From CAVWDU01 sp963840725 (lineage in GTDB: Bacteria > Pseudomonadota > Gammaproteobacteria > Pseudomonadales > Halieaceae): DNA of 64,000 nt. The notes beneath the pieces were generated by a model. It saw only the letters and a list, made by a program, of their open reading frames with translations, had not been told where the DNA came from and ran no database searches. How positions within the stretch are numbered: position 1 is the first letter of the stretch; the number at the start of each line of letters is the position of its first letter. The stretch covers positions 1 to 64,000 of the forward strand of contig CAWIZY010000011.1 in NCBI GenBank assembly GCA_963840725.1. The letters run 5' to 3'. Below are positions 18,130 through 27,157 of this stretch, in pieces. The position numbers and the translations under genes are program-made.

Positions 18130-19075
18130 TTACTTCAAACGCCAGCCAAAGACCAAGGAAACGCCGTCGATATCATTCCCGACATTCACCTGGGCGCCGA
18201 GCGTGAAATCTTGGAAGAAGCGATTGCGCTTCGGTACGTCAATGCCGACGGCGTAACCCAGTTCATAGAAATGGGTGAAACCCAGCACCTGGCGGGTCGG
18301 GCCGTTGAACGCAGTGGCTCCCAGGTGAGCGACGCCAAACAGGGGTAGTTCGAAAACCGATAGTCGCAGGGGGTGTTCCAGATCTGCCTTCAAGGCCAGG
18401 GTGCCTGTGTCGGCACCGAACGAGGGCAGATCTCTCGATTCCGAGTAGCTGGCAACGTGGCTAAAGGTGTAGCGACCGACAAGCCGCCGCCGGTAATCTA
18501 GCCCCCCATTCAGGCTGGCGATCCGGGCATTGGTGTCCCAGTTGGAAAAGCGGTAGGAGCCGGGTCTGTGCCCCCGGGCGGTACCGGGCCTGGAGTTGCG
18601 CGAATGGCGCCGGGACACTCAATGTGCCACGCCGATTCCTTTAACTGTGAGCGTCAGGCTGGTGACATTTATTCTGTCGCCCTCCTGCGTCTCGATCTGG
18701 CACCACAGAGGGCAGGCATCAAGCAACGTCCAGGAGCGGACCCGGCTGCGCTGGCCGGTAGCGAGGGTCTGGATTACCTCGAGGCGCCGGCCAGTGCAAG
18801 CCTTGTCGAAGCGCTGCGGACCCGCCTGGAGGGTGCCATCTGCGGTAAGCTCCGGCGACCACATTTCGAGTAAGGCCGAACTCACCCACCCCTGCTCCAG
18901 GGTCACAGTGCCTGGTCCGTCACGCGCCTGGGACAGGCTTATTAAAAACGCCGTGCTGCTGGCCATCCATCTCGAGGGAGAGCGATGGCTGTGCCAAACT
19001 GGCTGAGACGTTTGCTAACACGAGGGCGAGCGCTGTGAGGAGGGGTCTAAGCCAGCGTGCGGGGTTGCCGTGGCT
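18130..19075 (-). pseudogene. Outer-membrane beta-barrel protein (solitary autotransporter-barrel type), broken
   Basis: An N-terminal stretch (ARWLRPLLTALALVLANVSA) reads as a signal peptide ending in a small-residue cleavage site. The following frame contains ISLSQARDGPGTVTLEQGW and LEMWSP. After a stop at 18619 the barrel part continues with YRFSNWDTNARIASLNGGLD, FSHVASYSESRDL and the C-terminal VSLVFGWRLK. The order and spacing resemble single-domain outer-membrane autotransporter-like barrels. At least three changes of frame are needed (about 18560, 18625 and 18960), and no convincing start codon is present. The family call is from memory of the pattern and is moderate. Confidence 0.5.
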
Positions 19076-19125
19076 GACCGCCTGGTCTCGCTGGGAAGAT
19101 TGGAGAAACCTGATGCAGTAATGAA

Positions 19126-19152
19126 AAAGACGGGGCCCGGGGCCCCGTCTTT
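19126..19152. terminator. Strong GC-rich terminator, possibly bidirectional
   Basis: AAAGACGGGGCC pairs perfectly with GGCCCCGTCTTT around a 3-base loop, with A residues on one side and T residues on the other. It lies 54 bp beyond the stop of the secreted protein gene at 19206-21020 (minus strand) and suits termination of that transcript. Confidence 0.85.
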
Positions 19153-19205
19153 CATGCTCGTCATACATTGGATCCAAAGTCTCACTGGATCACTTCGGGC
19201 TGCCT

Positions 19206-21020
19206 CTACTTGCCTTTGCCCTTGCCATTGTCGTAGTTGCCACCACAGCCCAACTGGTGCTCGCTGACAAAGGTCGCCCAGTTCGCGAACACGTTCTCGC
19301 TGGCGCGCGCGTACTCACCGACGTACCAGAAGCGGCCGCCAGCGGGATCGACTGCCATTCCGGAGTAGTCACCCCAACGGTTCGGCGCGGCCGGGTTCTG
19401 GAACGAGCGGTAGGGCTCAGTGCCGTTGACCGTGACAAACTCATTGCGAACCTCACCGTAGCGGTCATTGAACTTGCGGCCGGTGACGGCGACAGACGGG
19501 AAGATATCAGGTCCGCTGATGCTGTAGCCGATGGCCATGTTGCCGCAGGCATCCACATCCAGAGACGGGAACCAGCGGCTGTTGCCGTCTTCCGCCGAGA
19601 TCACGCCAGCATTGAGCACACCGTCGGTGCTGGATCCGGGCGTGACGGCCGTGGGATCGATTTGCGCCCAGCGCACACAGTTAACGACACCGGTTCCGGG
19701 GTCACAGGAGATGGTCTGCGCCGTCCACAGCTTGCCGTCGCGGTACTTGGTCTCCTGTCCGCGCCAGTCGTTGCCGGCCAGTGTAACATTCGAGCCCTTC
19801 TGGGCTACCGGAACCGGGAAGCAGGAACCGCCGTCACAGGCGACACCTGAAGCGGTGGCCAGGTCGACGTCGCCGAGTAGCGTGAACTCATCGGCACCGA
19901 AGGGGTCATTCCAGGCCCAAACGGAGTGGGTACTGCCGTCGAATACCTCGGTCATGATGTAGTCGGGGCCCTCTGTGGGGTAGGTGCCCCGGCTGACGCC
20001 GTGGAGTTGCGCGGGTTGGGGCGTGCTGTTGAAGTTCGGCACCAGTCGCTGTATTACCCGGAGCGGGTCGCCGGACATCAGGTCGTCCTTGTTGACCGCA
20101 AACACACGTCCACCCACGAAGCCTGCACCGAACTGGTTGGAGCCGACGTAGACGGCGTCCACACCCACACCCATATGCGGGAAGTCGAAGAACTCGCCGT
20201 TAATGTCAGCCGGGAATGCGAAGCGGTTCCAGTTACCCAGCGGGTCACCATCGGTAGTCATCGCGATGCAGTAGTCCGTGCCATTGCCATCCGCGCCGAG
20301 AATGAACTGGCCGGTGGACTCGTCGAATACCACGTCGGGGTCGAAGGGCCCGCCCGGGTCGCAGGCCGGATCGACGCCGGCAAAGAACGCACTGAACGGG
20401 GTCGGAGGCAGGAGCGTGTTGCCGCTCTTGTCATAGATGGCGAAGCTCACATTCACCACCACGATCACGTGGTCAGGACCAACGGCAATGTCGGGATCCG
20501 GCGGCACGGTGGCCGAGAACGGTACCGGGTCATTACAGCAGTTTTCAGCGCCGATGGCATCGAAGCTGGATTTGATCTTGGCCCCGCTGTTTCCGCGCGA
20601 ACCCAGCCGCAATTTCTGCATGCCTTTGTTAGGTGCATTTTTTTGTGCGTTGGCAATCGCTGCGGCCACAGCGGCATCCGACATGGGTGACTCGATCTGC
20701 GCCCCGCCTGCCACGCGAACGGTGTCATCTGTGGCGGGAACGCTTGTGACCGTGGCCGGGTCGGGGAGGTTGGCCATCACAACACGGGAGGCGGCGCTGC
20801 CGGCATAAAGTGTTTGATCACCAGAAACCCTGATGGGTCGGTCAGGGTCGAGCTGCATGCGTTTAATGACTTCCGGCGGAGCGGTCATGGCCGGCCGCAG
20901 CCCGGTTTGTTCCGCGACCCGGTCGCTGACTGTCTGGTTCTGTTGCAGGCTGGTGACTGCAACCACCGCGCCCGTTGCCACCAGCGCGGTGCCGGCGATC
21001 AGTTTGGTTCGTGTTTTCAT
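19206..21020 (-). CDS. Secreted propeller-like protein of unknown function
   Basis: 604 residues from the ATG at 21020, chosen because AGGGGA lies just upstream and the next residues (MKTRTKLIAGTALVATGAVV) form a signal peptide; a longer frame upstream has no such support. The mature part holds repeated blade-like segments such as PPDPDIAVGPDHVIVVVN, DPDVVFDESTGQFILGADG, DINGEFFDFPHMGVGVDAVY and WFPSLDVDACGNMAIGYSIS, suggesting a beta-propeller. Cysteines are paired within short distances (ENCCND, CDGGSC), consistent with disulfides outside the cytoplasm. The C-terminus ends in a Gly-Lys tail. No catalytic motif is recognised. A perfect terminator follows, and a 23-bp tandem repeat lies upstream. 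Confidence 0.75.
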   Translation of the reverse strand: MKTRTKLIAGTALVATGAVVAVTSLQQNQTVSDRVAEQTGLRPAMTAPPEVIKRMQLDPDRPIRVSGDQTLYAGSAASRVVMANLPDPATVTSVPATDDTVRVAGGAQIESPMSDAAVAAAIANAQKNAPNKGMQKLRLGSRGNSGAKIKSSFDAIGAENCCNDPVPFSATVPPDPDIAVGPDHVIVVVNVSFAIYDKSGNTLLPPTPFSAFFAGVDPACDPGGPFDPDVVFDESTGQFILGADGNGTDYCIAMTTDGDPLGNWNRFAFPADINGEFFDFPHMGVGVDAVYVGSNQFGAGFVGGRVFAVNKDDLMSGDPLRVIQRLVPNFNSTPQPAQLHGVSRGTYPTEGPDYIMTEVFDGSTHSVWAWNDPFGADEFTLLGDVDLATASGVACDGGSCFPVPVAQKGSNVTLAGNDWRGQETKYRDGKLWTAQTISCDPGTGVVNCVRWAQIDPTAVTPGSSTDGVLNAGVISAEDGNSRWFPSLDVDACGNMAIGYSISGPDIFPSVAVTGRKFNDRYGEVRNEFVTVNGTEPYRSFQNPAAPNRWGDYSGMAVDPAGGRFWYVGEYARASENVFANWATFVSEHQLGCGGNYDNGKGKGK

Positions 21021-21114
21021 GAGTTCCCCTGGGATAGGTGTGAGGTACCTCAACGAGTCTAGCCCTGATTTCTGTATTTGCAAACCAGTTGCAACGGCGT
21101 GTTTCAATTAGTTC

Positions 21115-21205
21115 GCTGACCCTGTTCGCAGGTACAAGCTGACCCTGTTCGCAGGTACAAGCTGACCTGTTCGCAAGTACAAGCTGGCCCAGTTCGCCCG
21201 CACAG
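21115..21205. repeat. Four tandem copies of a 23-bp repeat upstream of the secreted-protein gene
   Basis: Units start GCTGACCCTGTTCGCAGG and end TACAA. Two adjacent copies are identical (21115 and 21138), the third is one base shorter (21161) and the fourth is diverged (21183). They lie about 95 bp upstream of the ATG at 21020, in its presumed promoter or leader. There are no spacers of CRISPR type. Confidence 0.9.
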
Positions 21206-21239
21206 CACGGGAGGTTTCATCTCTATGCCGCATCAGAAT

Positions 21240-21985
21240 ATGGATATCACCGGATGTCTGATCGACCCAGCGCATTGCCGACCAGACCAGCCGCTGTATG
21301 GGCCAGCGCACACCCGAAGGATGCAGGGATGGACAGTGGGTGGCTGGGTAGCTCACCTGGGTCGTCTACGACGCCCAGCCCAGCCTCGGCTTACGAATTG
21401 TTTGCCAGCACACGAAAAACGCTGCGGGAACAGGAATACACTATTGATTTTTAGCGTCACCTGAATGGATGCGGCAAGCACTTCGTCCGCGAACTCATAA
21501 AACTGAACAACCATCCGCTGGCCAAGGGCGAACAATGGTCGCGGAACTCCGTGCATTATCTGCTGGCTCGCAAAGCCACACCGGCAGGTCTGTCGTATGT
21601 GAGCGCCGCTGCCTACAGGCACCCCGATGGCTATGCAAAGCTACGCCGGGTAGAAGTGGCGACCACGGACATGGAATTCAACCTCAGCTCGGTGACCGGC
21701 GAGTCCCTGGCGGACGAGTTGGAAGCGAGCGGCAGGGTAGCGGTTTATGGGATTTATTGTGACACGGACAGCGCTGACTTGAAGCCCGAATCGGATCAAA
21801 CATTGGGTGAAATCGCCACCATGCTCAACCGCCGTCCAGACATCATGCTTTATGTGGACGGCCATACCGACGCCGAAGGCGAGAACAGCTACAACCAGGC
21901 GCTGTCGGCGCGTCGCGCGCTAAACTCGCACTCTATCGACCGGCGCTTGACCCCGAGGGCAACAACCCATCACAGCTTGCAGCGC
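21240..21985 (+). pseudogene. OmpA-family outer-membrane protein, degraded
   Basis: Fragments in order on the plus strand: CGKHFVRELIKLNNHPLAKG, VHYLLARKATPAGLSYVSAA, MEFNLSSVTGESLADELEAS and then an OmpA-type peptidoglycan-binding domain, VAVYGIYCDTDSADLKPES followed by MLYVDGHTDAEGENSYNQAL and SARRA. The key TD-x-x-G-type and R-R positions are visible. An in-frame stop lies near 21454, and after SARRA the family sequence (LTPR...) breaks across frames. The 3' end runs into the convergent amidohydrolase fusion gene, so the C-terminus appears lost. A Cys replaces the usual Phe in GIYFDTDS. Confidence 0.65.
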
Positions 21986-21990
21986 TGCGG

Positions 21991-24558
21991 TTATTCGACG
22001 TGGTTCAGGACGCTGTACTTCAGGAAAAAGTTCGCCTCGCCGTAATCGGGATAAAGGGCCTTCATCTCGCTCATAGCCTGCTCACGGGAGGATGCCGATT
22101 TCGTCACGCGCAGGAAGTCGTCTATGTAGCGAACCATGTCGTCGAACAGGCCCATGTCTGTGACTTCACCATGCCCGGGGTAGATCACGGGGTTACGCCC
22201 GGCGTACTCGGCTTTGATTCTCAGGAGCTCGATACGCCAGTTAGCGATGTCCTCGCGGCTGATATCGTCTCCCAACCACAGGTGCACCCGGTTGTAGCCG
22301 AAGTCGGAAAGGAACAGTGCATTCAGGGCTGAACTATACACGGTGGCAATATTGTCCGCTTCCATGGGCAGGTAGTCCGTGGTGAGTTCCAGGGTTCCTC
22401 CGCCCCTCATCTGCAGTTGTTTGGATGAGAGCACCTCGATACTGTTCTCGTAATCGAAGCCAGCGGGGTTGATCTCTGAGCGGGGTTTGAGCCCGGGGTC
22501 GAGAGCGGGCTCCGCGCCCGTTTCACCCCCGGAATCCATATAGAGGGCATAGGCCTTTATATCGCGCTTGATCGCCTCGTTCGCCACCACGATTTTCGCG
22601 TCCGGGAACGCCTCCTGGAAAACGCGCATACCGGTGAAGTGATCGGTGTGGCCGTGTGTAATGAAAATCTGCTCCAGCGGCAGACCCATATCCCGAATCT
22701 GCTCGATCAGTTTTTTTGCCTCTCGCGGCTTGCGCTGTACGTCGATGACCGTCAGTGATTTACCATTTGAGACGACAAAGGAATTGACTGTGGCGAAGTT
22801 ACCGCGAAACATTGTGACTGTGAGCGGCGTGGAATCGCTCTCGCCCCGCTGGTACACGATCTTGCCGCCAACCGCGGTGATATCGACCACAGTCTGGTGT
22901 AGATCCCGGGCCGGAGTCGTCCATGGGTTGCGATCCAGCACCACGAAATCGGCGAGGTAACCCGGCAGCAGTGTTCCCAACTCATCGGCGCGTCCCATGT
23001 GTCGCGCGGCGTTGATCGTGAAACCGGTGAGGGCCTCGTCCAGTGTCACCGCCTGGCCTTTTCCATAGAAGTCCTTCTCGCTACCGCCGGGACGCTCTCT
23101 CGTGATCATAGTCTCGACGGCGATCCAGGGATTGACCGATGGAACCACCGCCCAGTCTGAGCCAAACACCACCAGCGCTCCGGCATCGAACGCGTCACGG
23201 ATTGGCCAGGCTCTCGCTATACGCGGCTCACCAACAGCCGCCGTGATGCTGTCGTTGATAGCAGTTGGCGTCCAGAGATAGGGCGACATTTCCAGTGTTG
23301 CCCCGATACCGCGGGCGCGCTTCAGATCCTCCACGGCTGCAAAACTGACGTGACCCACGTCATGCAGCGGCCCATAGAAACCGTTTTCCTCGCGTGCATA
23401 CTCAATGGCGTCGAGTGCCGAGCGGACCGCCGCGTCACCGGCGGCATGAAACTTGACGGTGAGGCCCAATCTGTCGAACCGCGCTACCGAGCGATTGAGC
23501 TCGTCCTGCGGGACGAGGGCGATGCCCCGGTCTTCAGCAGTGGGGTCTCGGCCTGCCACCTTGTCGACATAGGGCTCCAGCATGGCCGCCGTGTGACTGT
23601 CAGTCGGTACACCGTCGAGAAAAATCTTTATGCAGTCGACGCTGAGATTGGGGGCGATCCAGGAATGCCGGCGGGCGATCAGCGCGTCGATATCGGTCTC
23701 TTTCAAACCAGTCGCCGGGCTCCAGGTCAGGCAGATTCGCGCCCTCAGTGGAATACCGTGCTCATCGGCGTAGGCTTTCAGGGTGTCCATTTCCATCTCG
23801 ACGCCGGCGTTGTAGCCGATTGCGGCTTCGGTGTAGCTGGTGACGCCATGACGGGCCATCTGCTCCAGGGCCCAGGGAAACCTGGCCACCAGGTCTTTGC
23901 TGGCAAGCCCGGGCGCCGCGCGAGAGATAAGCGTAATGGCAGCCTCCCGGAATACGCCCGAGGGCTTGCCGTCCCCGCTACGCTCTACCACACCCCCCGC
24001 CGGCGATTCCGACTCGCGGGTGACCCCTGACAGCTGCATTGCCAGGCTGTTGACCCAGATACTGTGCCCACTGGTATCGACGAGAATGACCGGGTTTTCC
24101 GGCGACACCTGGTCGAGAATATCAGCACGGGGCATCACGCCAAGCGCGGACACGTCCCACTGGGACCCGCGCACCCAGGTTCCCGGCCGCGCTTTGTCCA
24201 CACAGGCGGCGACGCGCTCCAGCAGTATTTCCAGGCTGGCGCCCTGCTCAATGGTGCAGGCGCCGCTGGCGACTCCGGCCCCGAGCGGATGAACATGCTG
24301 GTCGTTGAAGCCCGGCAGTACCGTGCGCCCTTTCAGGTCAACAACATGCGTCGACGCTGCGGCGGTTTGACGAAGCTGATCCGAAGTACCCAATGCCGTG
24401 ACCCGCCCCCCCTCGACCGCCATTGCCTCGTAGGTAGGCTCGCGGCTTGCCTGGGGATGAATCTTGCCGTTGACCAGCAGCAGGTCTGGCGCTGCCGATG
24501 CCAGGCCCGACAGTGTGGCAATCAGGATGGCCGGCAAGCCTGGCGAGATGGGTTTCAT
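21991..24558 (-). CDS. Amidohydrolase (YtcJ-like) fused to a metallo-beta-lactamase domain
   Basis: 855 residues with a signal peptide (LPAILIATLSGLASAAPD), so probably periplasmic. Residues about 25-575 are an amidohydrolase-3 domain with intact metal site: HVH in NDQHVHPLG, the carbamylated-lysine segment DCIKIFLDGVPTDSH, His in VKFHAAGDAA, His in HDVGHVSF and Asp in FGSDWAV. Residues about 580-855 are a metallo-beta-lactamase fold starting TMFRGNFATVNSF, with HGHTDH at about 634-639 and YPGHGEV near the end. The usual third His region reads LPMEADNIATVY, where a Glu may take its place, as in some family branches. Amidohydrolase-3 proteins normally end at GGKIVYQR, exactly where the second domain begins. 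It lies 82 bp after the TonB receptor gene, so the substrate may be a compound imported by that receptor. Confidence 0.85.
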   Translation of the reverse strand: MKPISPGLPAILIATLSGLASAAPDLLLVNGKIHPQASREPTYEAMAVEGGRVTALGTSDQLRQTAAASTHVVDLKGRTVLPGFNDQHVHPLGAGVASGACTIEQGASLEILLERVAACVDKARPGTWVRGSQWDVSALGVMPRADILDQVSPENPVILVDTSGHSIWVNSLAMQLSGVTRESESPAGGVVERSGDGKPSGVFREAAITLISRAAPGLASKDLVARFPWALEQMARHGVTSYTEAAIGYNAGVEMEMDTLKAYADEHGIPLRARICLTWSPATGLKETDIDALIARRHSWIAPNLSVDCIKIFLDGVPTDSHTAAMLEPYVDKVAGRDPTAEDRGIALVPQDELNRSVARFDRLGLTVKFHAAGDAAVRSALDAIEYAREENGFYGPLHDVGHVSFAAVEDLKRARGIGATLEMSPYLWTPTAINDSITAAVGEPRIARAWPIRDAFDAGALVVFGSDWAVVPSVNPWIAVETMITRERPGGSEKDFYGKGQAVTLDEALTGFTINAARHMGRADELGTLLPGYLADFVVLDRNPWTTPARDLHQTVVDITAVGGKIVYQRGESDSTPLTVTMFRGNFATVNSFVVSNGKSLTVIDVQRKPREAKKLIEQIRDMGLPLEQIFITHGHTDHFTGMRVFQEAFPDAKIVVANEAIKRDIKAYALYMDSGGETGAEPALDPGLKPRSEINPAGFDYENSIEVLSSKQLQMRGGGTLELTTDYLPMEADNIATVYSSALNALFLSDFGYNRVHLWLGDDISREDIANWRIELLRIKAEYAGRNPVIYPGHGEVTDMGLFDDMVRYIDDFLRVTKSASSREQAMSEMKALYPDYGEANFFLKYSVLNHVE

Positions 24559-24640
24559 TCAAGGTCTCCAGTTTTAATAGGGAGGGCTGCCAACGGTCAT
24601 TCCGGCGCCGTCTGCGGATAGTGCCCTTATCATCGGTTGA

Positions 24641-26992
24641 TCACCAGTACTTGCCAATCGTGATGCCGTAGGTCTCAGGCATGCCATTGATCCGGGTGGA
24701 TGTACTGTTGCTCGCTCCCGTGGAATGCCAGTAGTACTCGTCGGTGATGTTTCGGCCCCAGAGCATCACCGACCAGTTACCGTCGGCGGCGGCCAGGGTA
24801 AAACGGGCATTGACCAGCGTGTAGTCCGGGATGTAGCCGGAGAAAACCTGGCGCCTGGCGTCTGAATCGGGAGCGTTTATGCTGCCAATGTTGTCATCCT
24901 TGTAGCTGACATCCGCTGCGGCAGTGGCCAGCAGGCCGGAACCCAGCTCGAAGGTGTAAGACAATGTAGAGGTCACCTGCAGTTCAGGTGAATTGTTCAG
25001 TGCATCCCCCGAGGCGTCGTAAAACAGTACGTTGCCGTAGGCGCTTTCCGCCGGGCATCCGTCCGGCAGCGCCACAGGCGCGCCCAGCAAACCGGCGGGA
25101 CAGCGCGCCACCCAGTCGTCAACTTCGGTGTCGAGGTACGCAGCTCCCAGGTCCCAACGCAGGCCCTCCGTGATAGCCCACCGCATTTCCAGTTCAGCAC
25201 CCTGGACAGTACTCTCGGGCACATTGTCGAAGCCCACCACGCCCCCCACGGGTGCGATAAACGTCGTCAACTCCTGTTTATCCTCGTAGTCGTAGTGGAA
25301 CAGGGATGCGTTAAATTGCATCGCCCCATCCAGTAAGGTCGACTTCATACCGACTTCGTAGGCGGTCAGGGTTTCTTCCTGGTAGGGCTGTAACTGCTGA
25401 TGACTGAGTGCGATCGCGCCGTTGTAACCGCCTGACTTGAAGGCCGTGGAAATCGTGCCGAAGAACAGGATGTCGTCGCTGAGGTTCCAGTTGAGCGAAA
25501 CCTTGCCCATGGATTCTTCAGTGTCCAGTGTATCGGAGAAGGGCAGGAACTCACCAAAGCCCTCGCTGCCCTCCACGTCGTTGAATACCGTGCAGCCACC
25601 CGCTGCAATGGGGGTCGGGTCGAAGCCCTGGGGCTGCAGGAATACGGGGGTGACGAAGAAATTGTAGAAGCCCGCCATCAGCCCGTCACCCGTGTCGTAG
25701 GTGCAGCCGCTCCAGCTCCGTTCTTCGTCGGTGTAGCGCCCACCCAGGGTGAGAAGGAAGGCATCTCCCAGCGGAATCTCTACATGGCCATAGACGGCCA
25801 GCGCCTCGGTATCTTGTCGGTAGCGGCTCTCTCCCGTCAAACCGAAGGAGTCGCGGAACTCCATGAGGTAGTTTTCGTCGATACTATCGTCGTTGTAATA
25901 AAGGCCAGCGGTCCAGTAGAGACCGGAGTCGCCGCGCGACTCAACGCGAAACTCCTGGCTGAAAACCTCGATGTCGGTGCTGTTGGTGATATCGGCATCT
26001 TCGTAGTTCACCCCGGACGTGTCGAATCTCGCCCCCTCGCGACTGAAGTCGTCATAGGCGGTGATACTGATAAAGGTCAGCGAGCCCACCGCCCAGGAGA
26101 GGTTCAGTGCGATGGAAGCGCTCTCGTTGTCATTTTGCGGTCGGTGTCCTCGCGACCAGTCGGCTTCCTCAGCGTCGAATCTGGGCGTTAAGGAAGAGGA
26201 ATCGAAGCCCGGTGCAATTGCCGTTGCCGTGGTCGCCACTGTCTCTGACTCGTCGGTAAAGTAACGTCCTGTGAGCGTCGCCAGTAGTGTGTCGCTGAGA
26301 TCAATCTCCAGAATTCCCCGTACCGCCGTTTCATCGCGCTCGCCGAGGGCGTCATCCCCCGGACGACTGACGCTATCCTGCCAGCCGTCAGAGCTGATGT
26401 GCTTGACTGCCACGCGGCCGCGGATTGACTCGGTCAGTCCGCCGCTGATGAACCCCTCGACGTCGATCGTGTCGTAGCTGCCATAGCTACCGAGAATTCC
26501 CGCCTCGAAAGCGTCCGTCGGGCGGTTGCTGACAAAGTTGATCGTACCCGCCGTCGTATTGCGGCCGTAGAGGTCGCCCTGCGGTCCTTTCAGGACTTCT
26601 ACCCTGGCAAGGTCGAATAGCACACCGCGGGTCATCACCGGGTAGGGAATGTTCGTTGTGTCGGTATAAATGCCCACGGTGCTGGACGCTGATGTAGTGA
26701 AGTCGTTGAAACCGACGCCGCGGATGGTGTAGACCGGTGCGCCCGCCGGCTGGGAGTTGGTCACGGTCAGGCCCGGGACGAGAGCCTCGAGCCCGTCAGG
26801 CTGCGTGATCCCGTAGTCCTGCAACTGCTGCCCGTCGAATGCATTCAGGGTCATGCCGATATCGTTGATGGACTGCGCGCGCTTCTGTGCAGTGACCACA
26901 ATTTCTTCCAGGGCCTGTGCCACTACCTGACCTGCAGGCAGGGCTGTCGCAGCCAGAATGGCCAGCGCAAGGGGTGAACGCGATGTGATCAT
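24641..26992 (-). CDS. TonB-dependent receptor
   Basis: 783 residues with a signal peptide ending AGQVVAQ. LEEIVVTAQKRAQSINDIG is the TonB box followed by the plug start; plug motifs include RGVGFNDF and VLKGPQGDLYGRNTTAG. The barrel ends in NGMPETYGITIGKYW with a C-terminal aromatic. It transports an unknown ligand across the outer membrane. The immediate downstream gene is the amidohydrolase-metallo-beta-lactamase fusion, and a TetR gene is divergent across a palindromic intergenic region. This suggests one regulated uptake-and-hydrolysis cassette. The plug style is the one common in marine gammaproteobacteria and sphingomonads for plant- or aromatic-type ligands. Confidence 0.9.
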   Translation of the reverse strand: MITSRSPLALAILAATALPAGQVVAQALEEIVVTAQKRAQSINDIGMTLNAFDGQQLQDYGITQPDGLEALVPGLTVTNSQPAGAPVYTIRGVGFNDFTTSASSTVGIYTDTTNIPYPVMTRGVLFDLARVEVLKGPQGDLYGRNTTAGTINFVSNRPTDAFEAGILGSYGSYDTIDVEGFISGGLTESIRGRVAVKHISSDGWQDSVSRPGDDALGERDETAVRGILEIDLSDTLLATLTGRYFTDESETVATTATAIAPGFDSSSLTPRFDAEEADWSRGHRPQNDNESASIALNLSWAVGSLTFISITAYDDFSREGARFDTSGVNYEDADITNSTDIEVFSQEFRVESRGDSGLYWTAGLYYNDDSIDENYLMEFRDSFGLTGESRYRQDTEALAVYGHVEIPLGDAFLLTLGGRYTDEERSWSGCTYDTGDGLMAGFYNFFVTPVFLQPQGFDPTPIAAGGCTVFNDVEGSEGFGEFLPFSDTLDTEESMGKVSLNWNLSDDILFFGTISTAFKSGGYNGAIALSHQQLQPYQEETLTAYEVGMKSTLLDGAMQFNASLFHYDYEDKQELTTFIAPVGGVVGFDNVPESTVQGAELEMRWAITEGLRWDLGAAYLDTEVDDWVARCPAGLLGAPVALPDGCPAESAYGNVLFYDASGDALNNSPELQVTSTLSYTFELGSGLLATAAADVSYKDDNIGSINAPDSDARRQVFSGYIPDYTLVNARFTLAAADGNWSVMLWGRNITDEYYWHSTGASNSTSTRINGMPETYGITIGKYW

Positions 26993-27006
26993 GGCTGCAC
27001 CTGATT

Positions 27007-27048
27007 ATGTGAATAATTATTCATATTATAAAGAAAGATAATTCACAT
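27007..27048. promoter_or_regulatory. Probable TetR operator between the TonB receptor and tetR
   Basis: A perfect 14-bp palindrome TGAATAATTATTCA lies at 27010-27023. A wider inverted pair, ATGTGAAT (27007) and ATTCACAT (27041), brackets an AT-rich stretch. It is 15 bp upstream of the receptor ATG and about 110 bp from the tetR start, a typical place for autoregulated divergent control. Binding by this TetR is inferred. Confidence 0.6.
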
Positions 27049-27157
27049 TATGGCGACCGTCAAGCGACATTAGGGTATCCTGTACCGGCAACGCAGGCCG
27101 TGAGCTGGTCAGGGCGAGGCCCGAAACAGTGTTCGATAAAGTGATGGAGTGCTAAGA

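Noticed and set aside
19926..20690. 254-codon open frame antisense to the secreted propeller protein
   Set aside because: Composition and repeats follow the complement of the real gene; no motif or start signal.
21115..21205. Tandem 23-bp repeats as CRISPR
   Set aside because: Copies are directly adjacent with no spacers.
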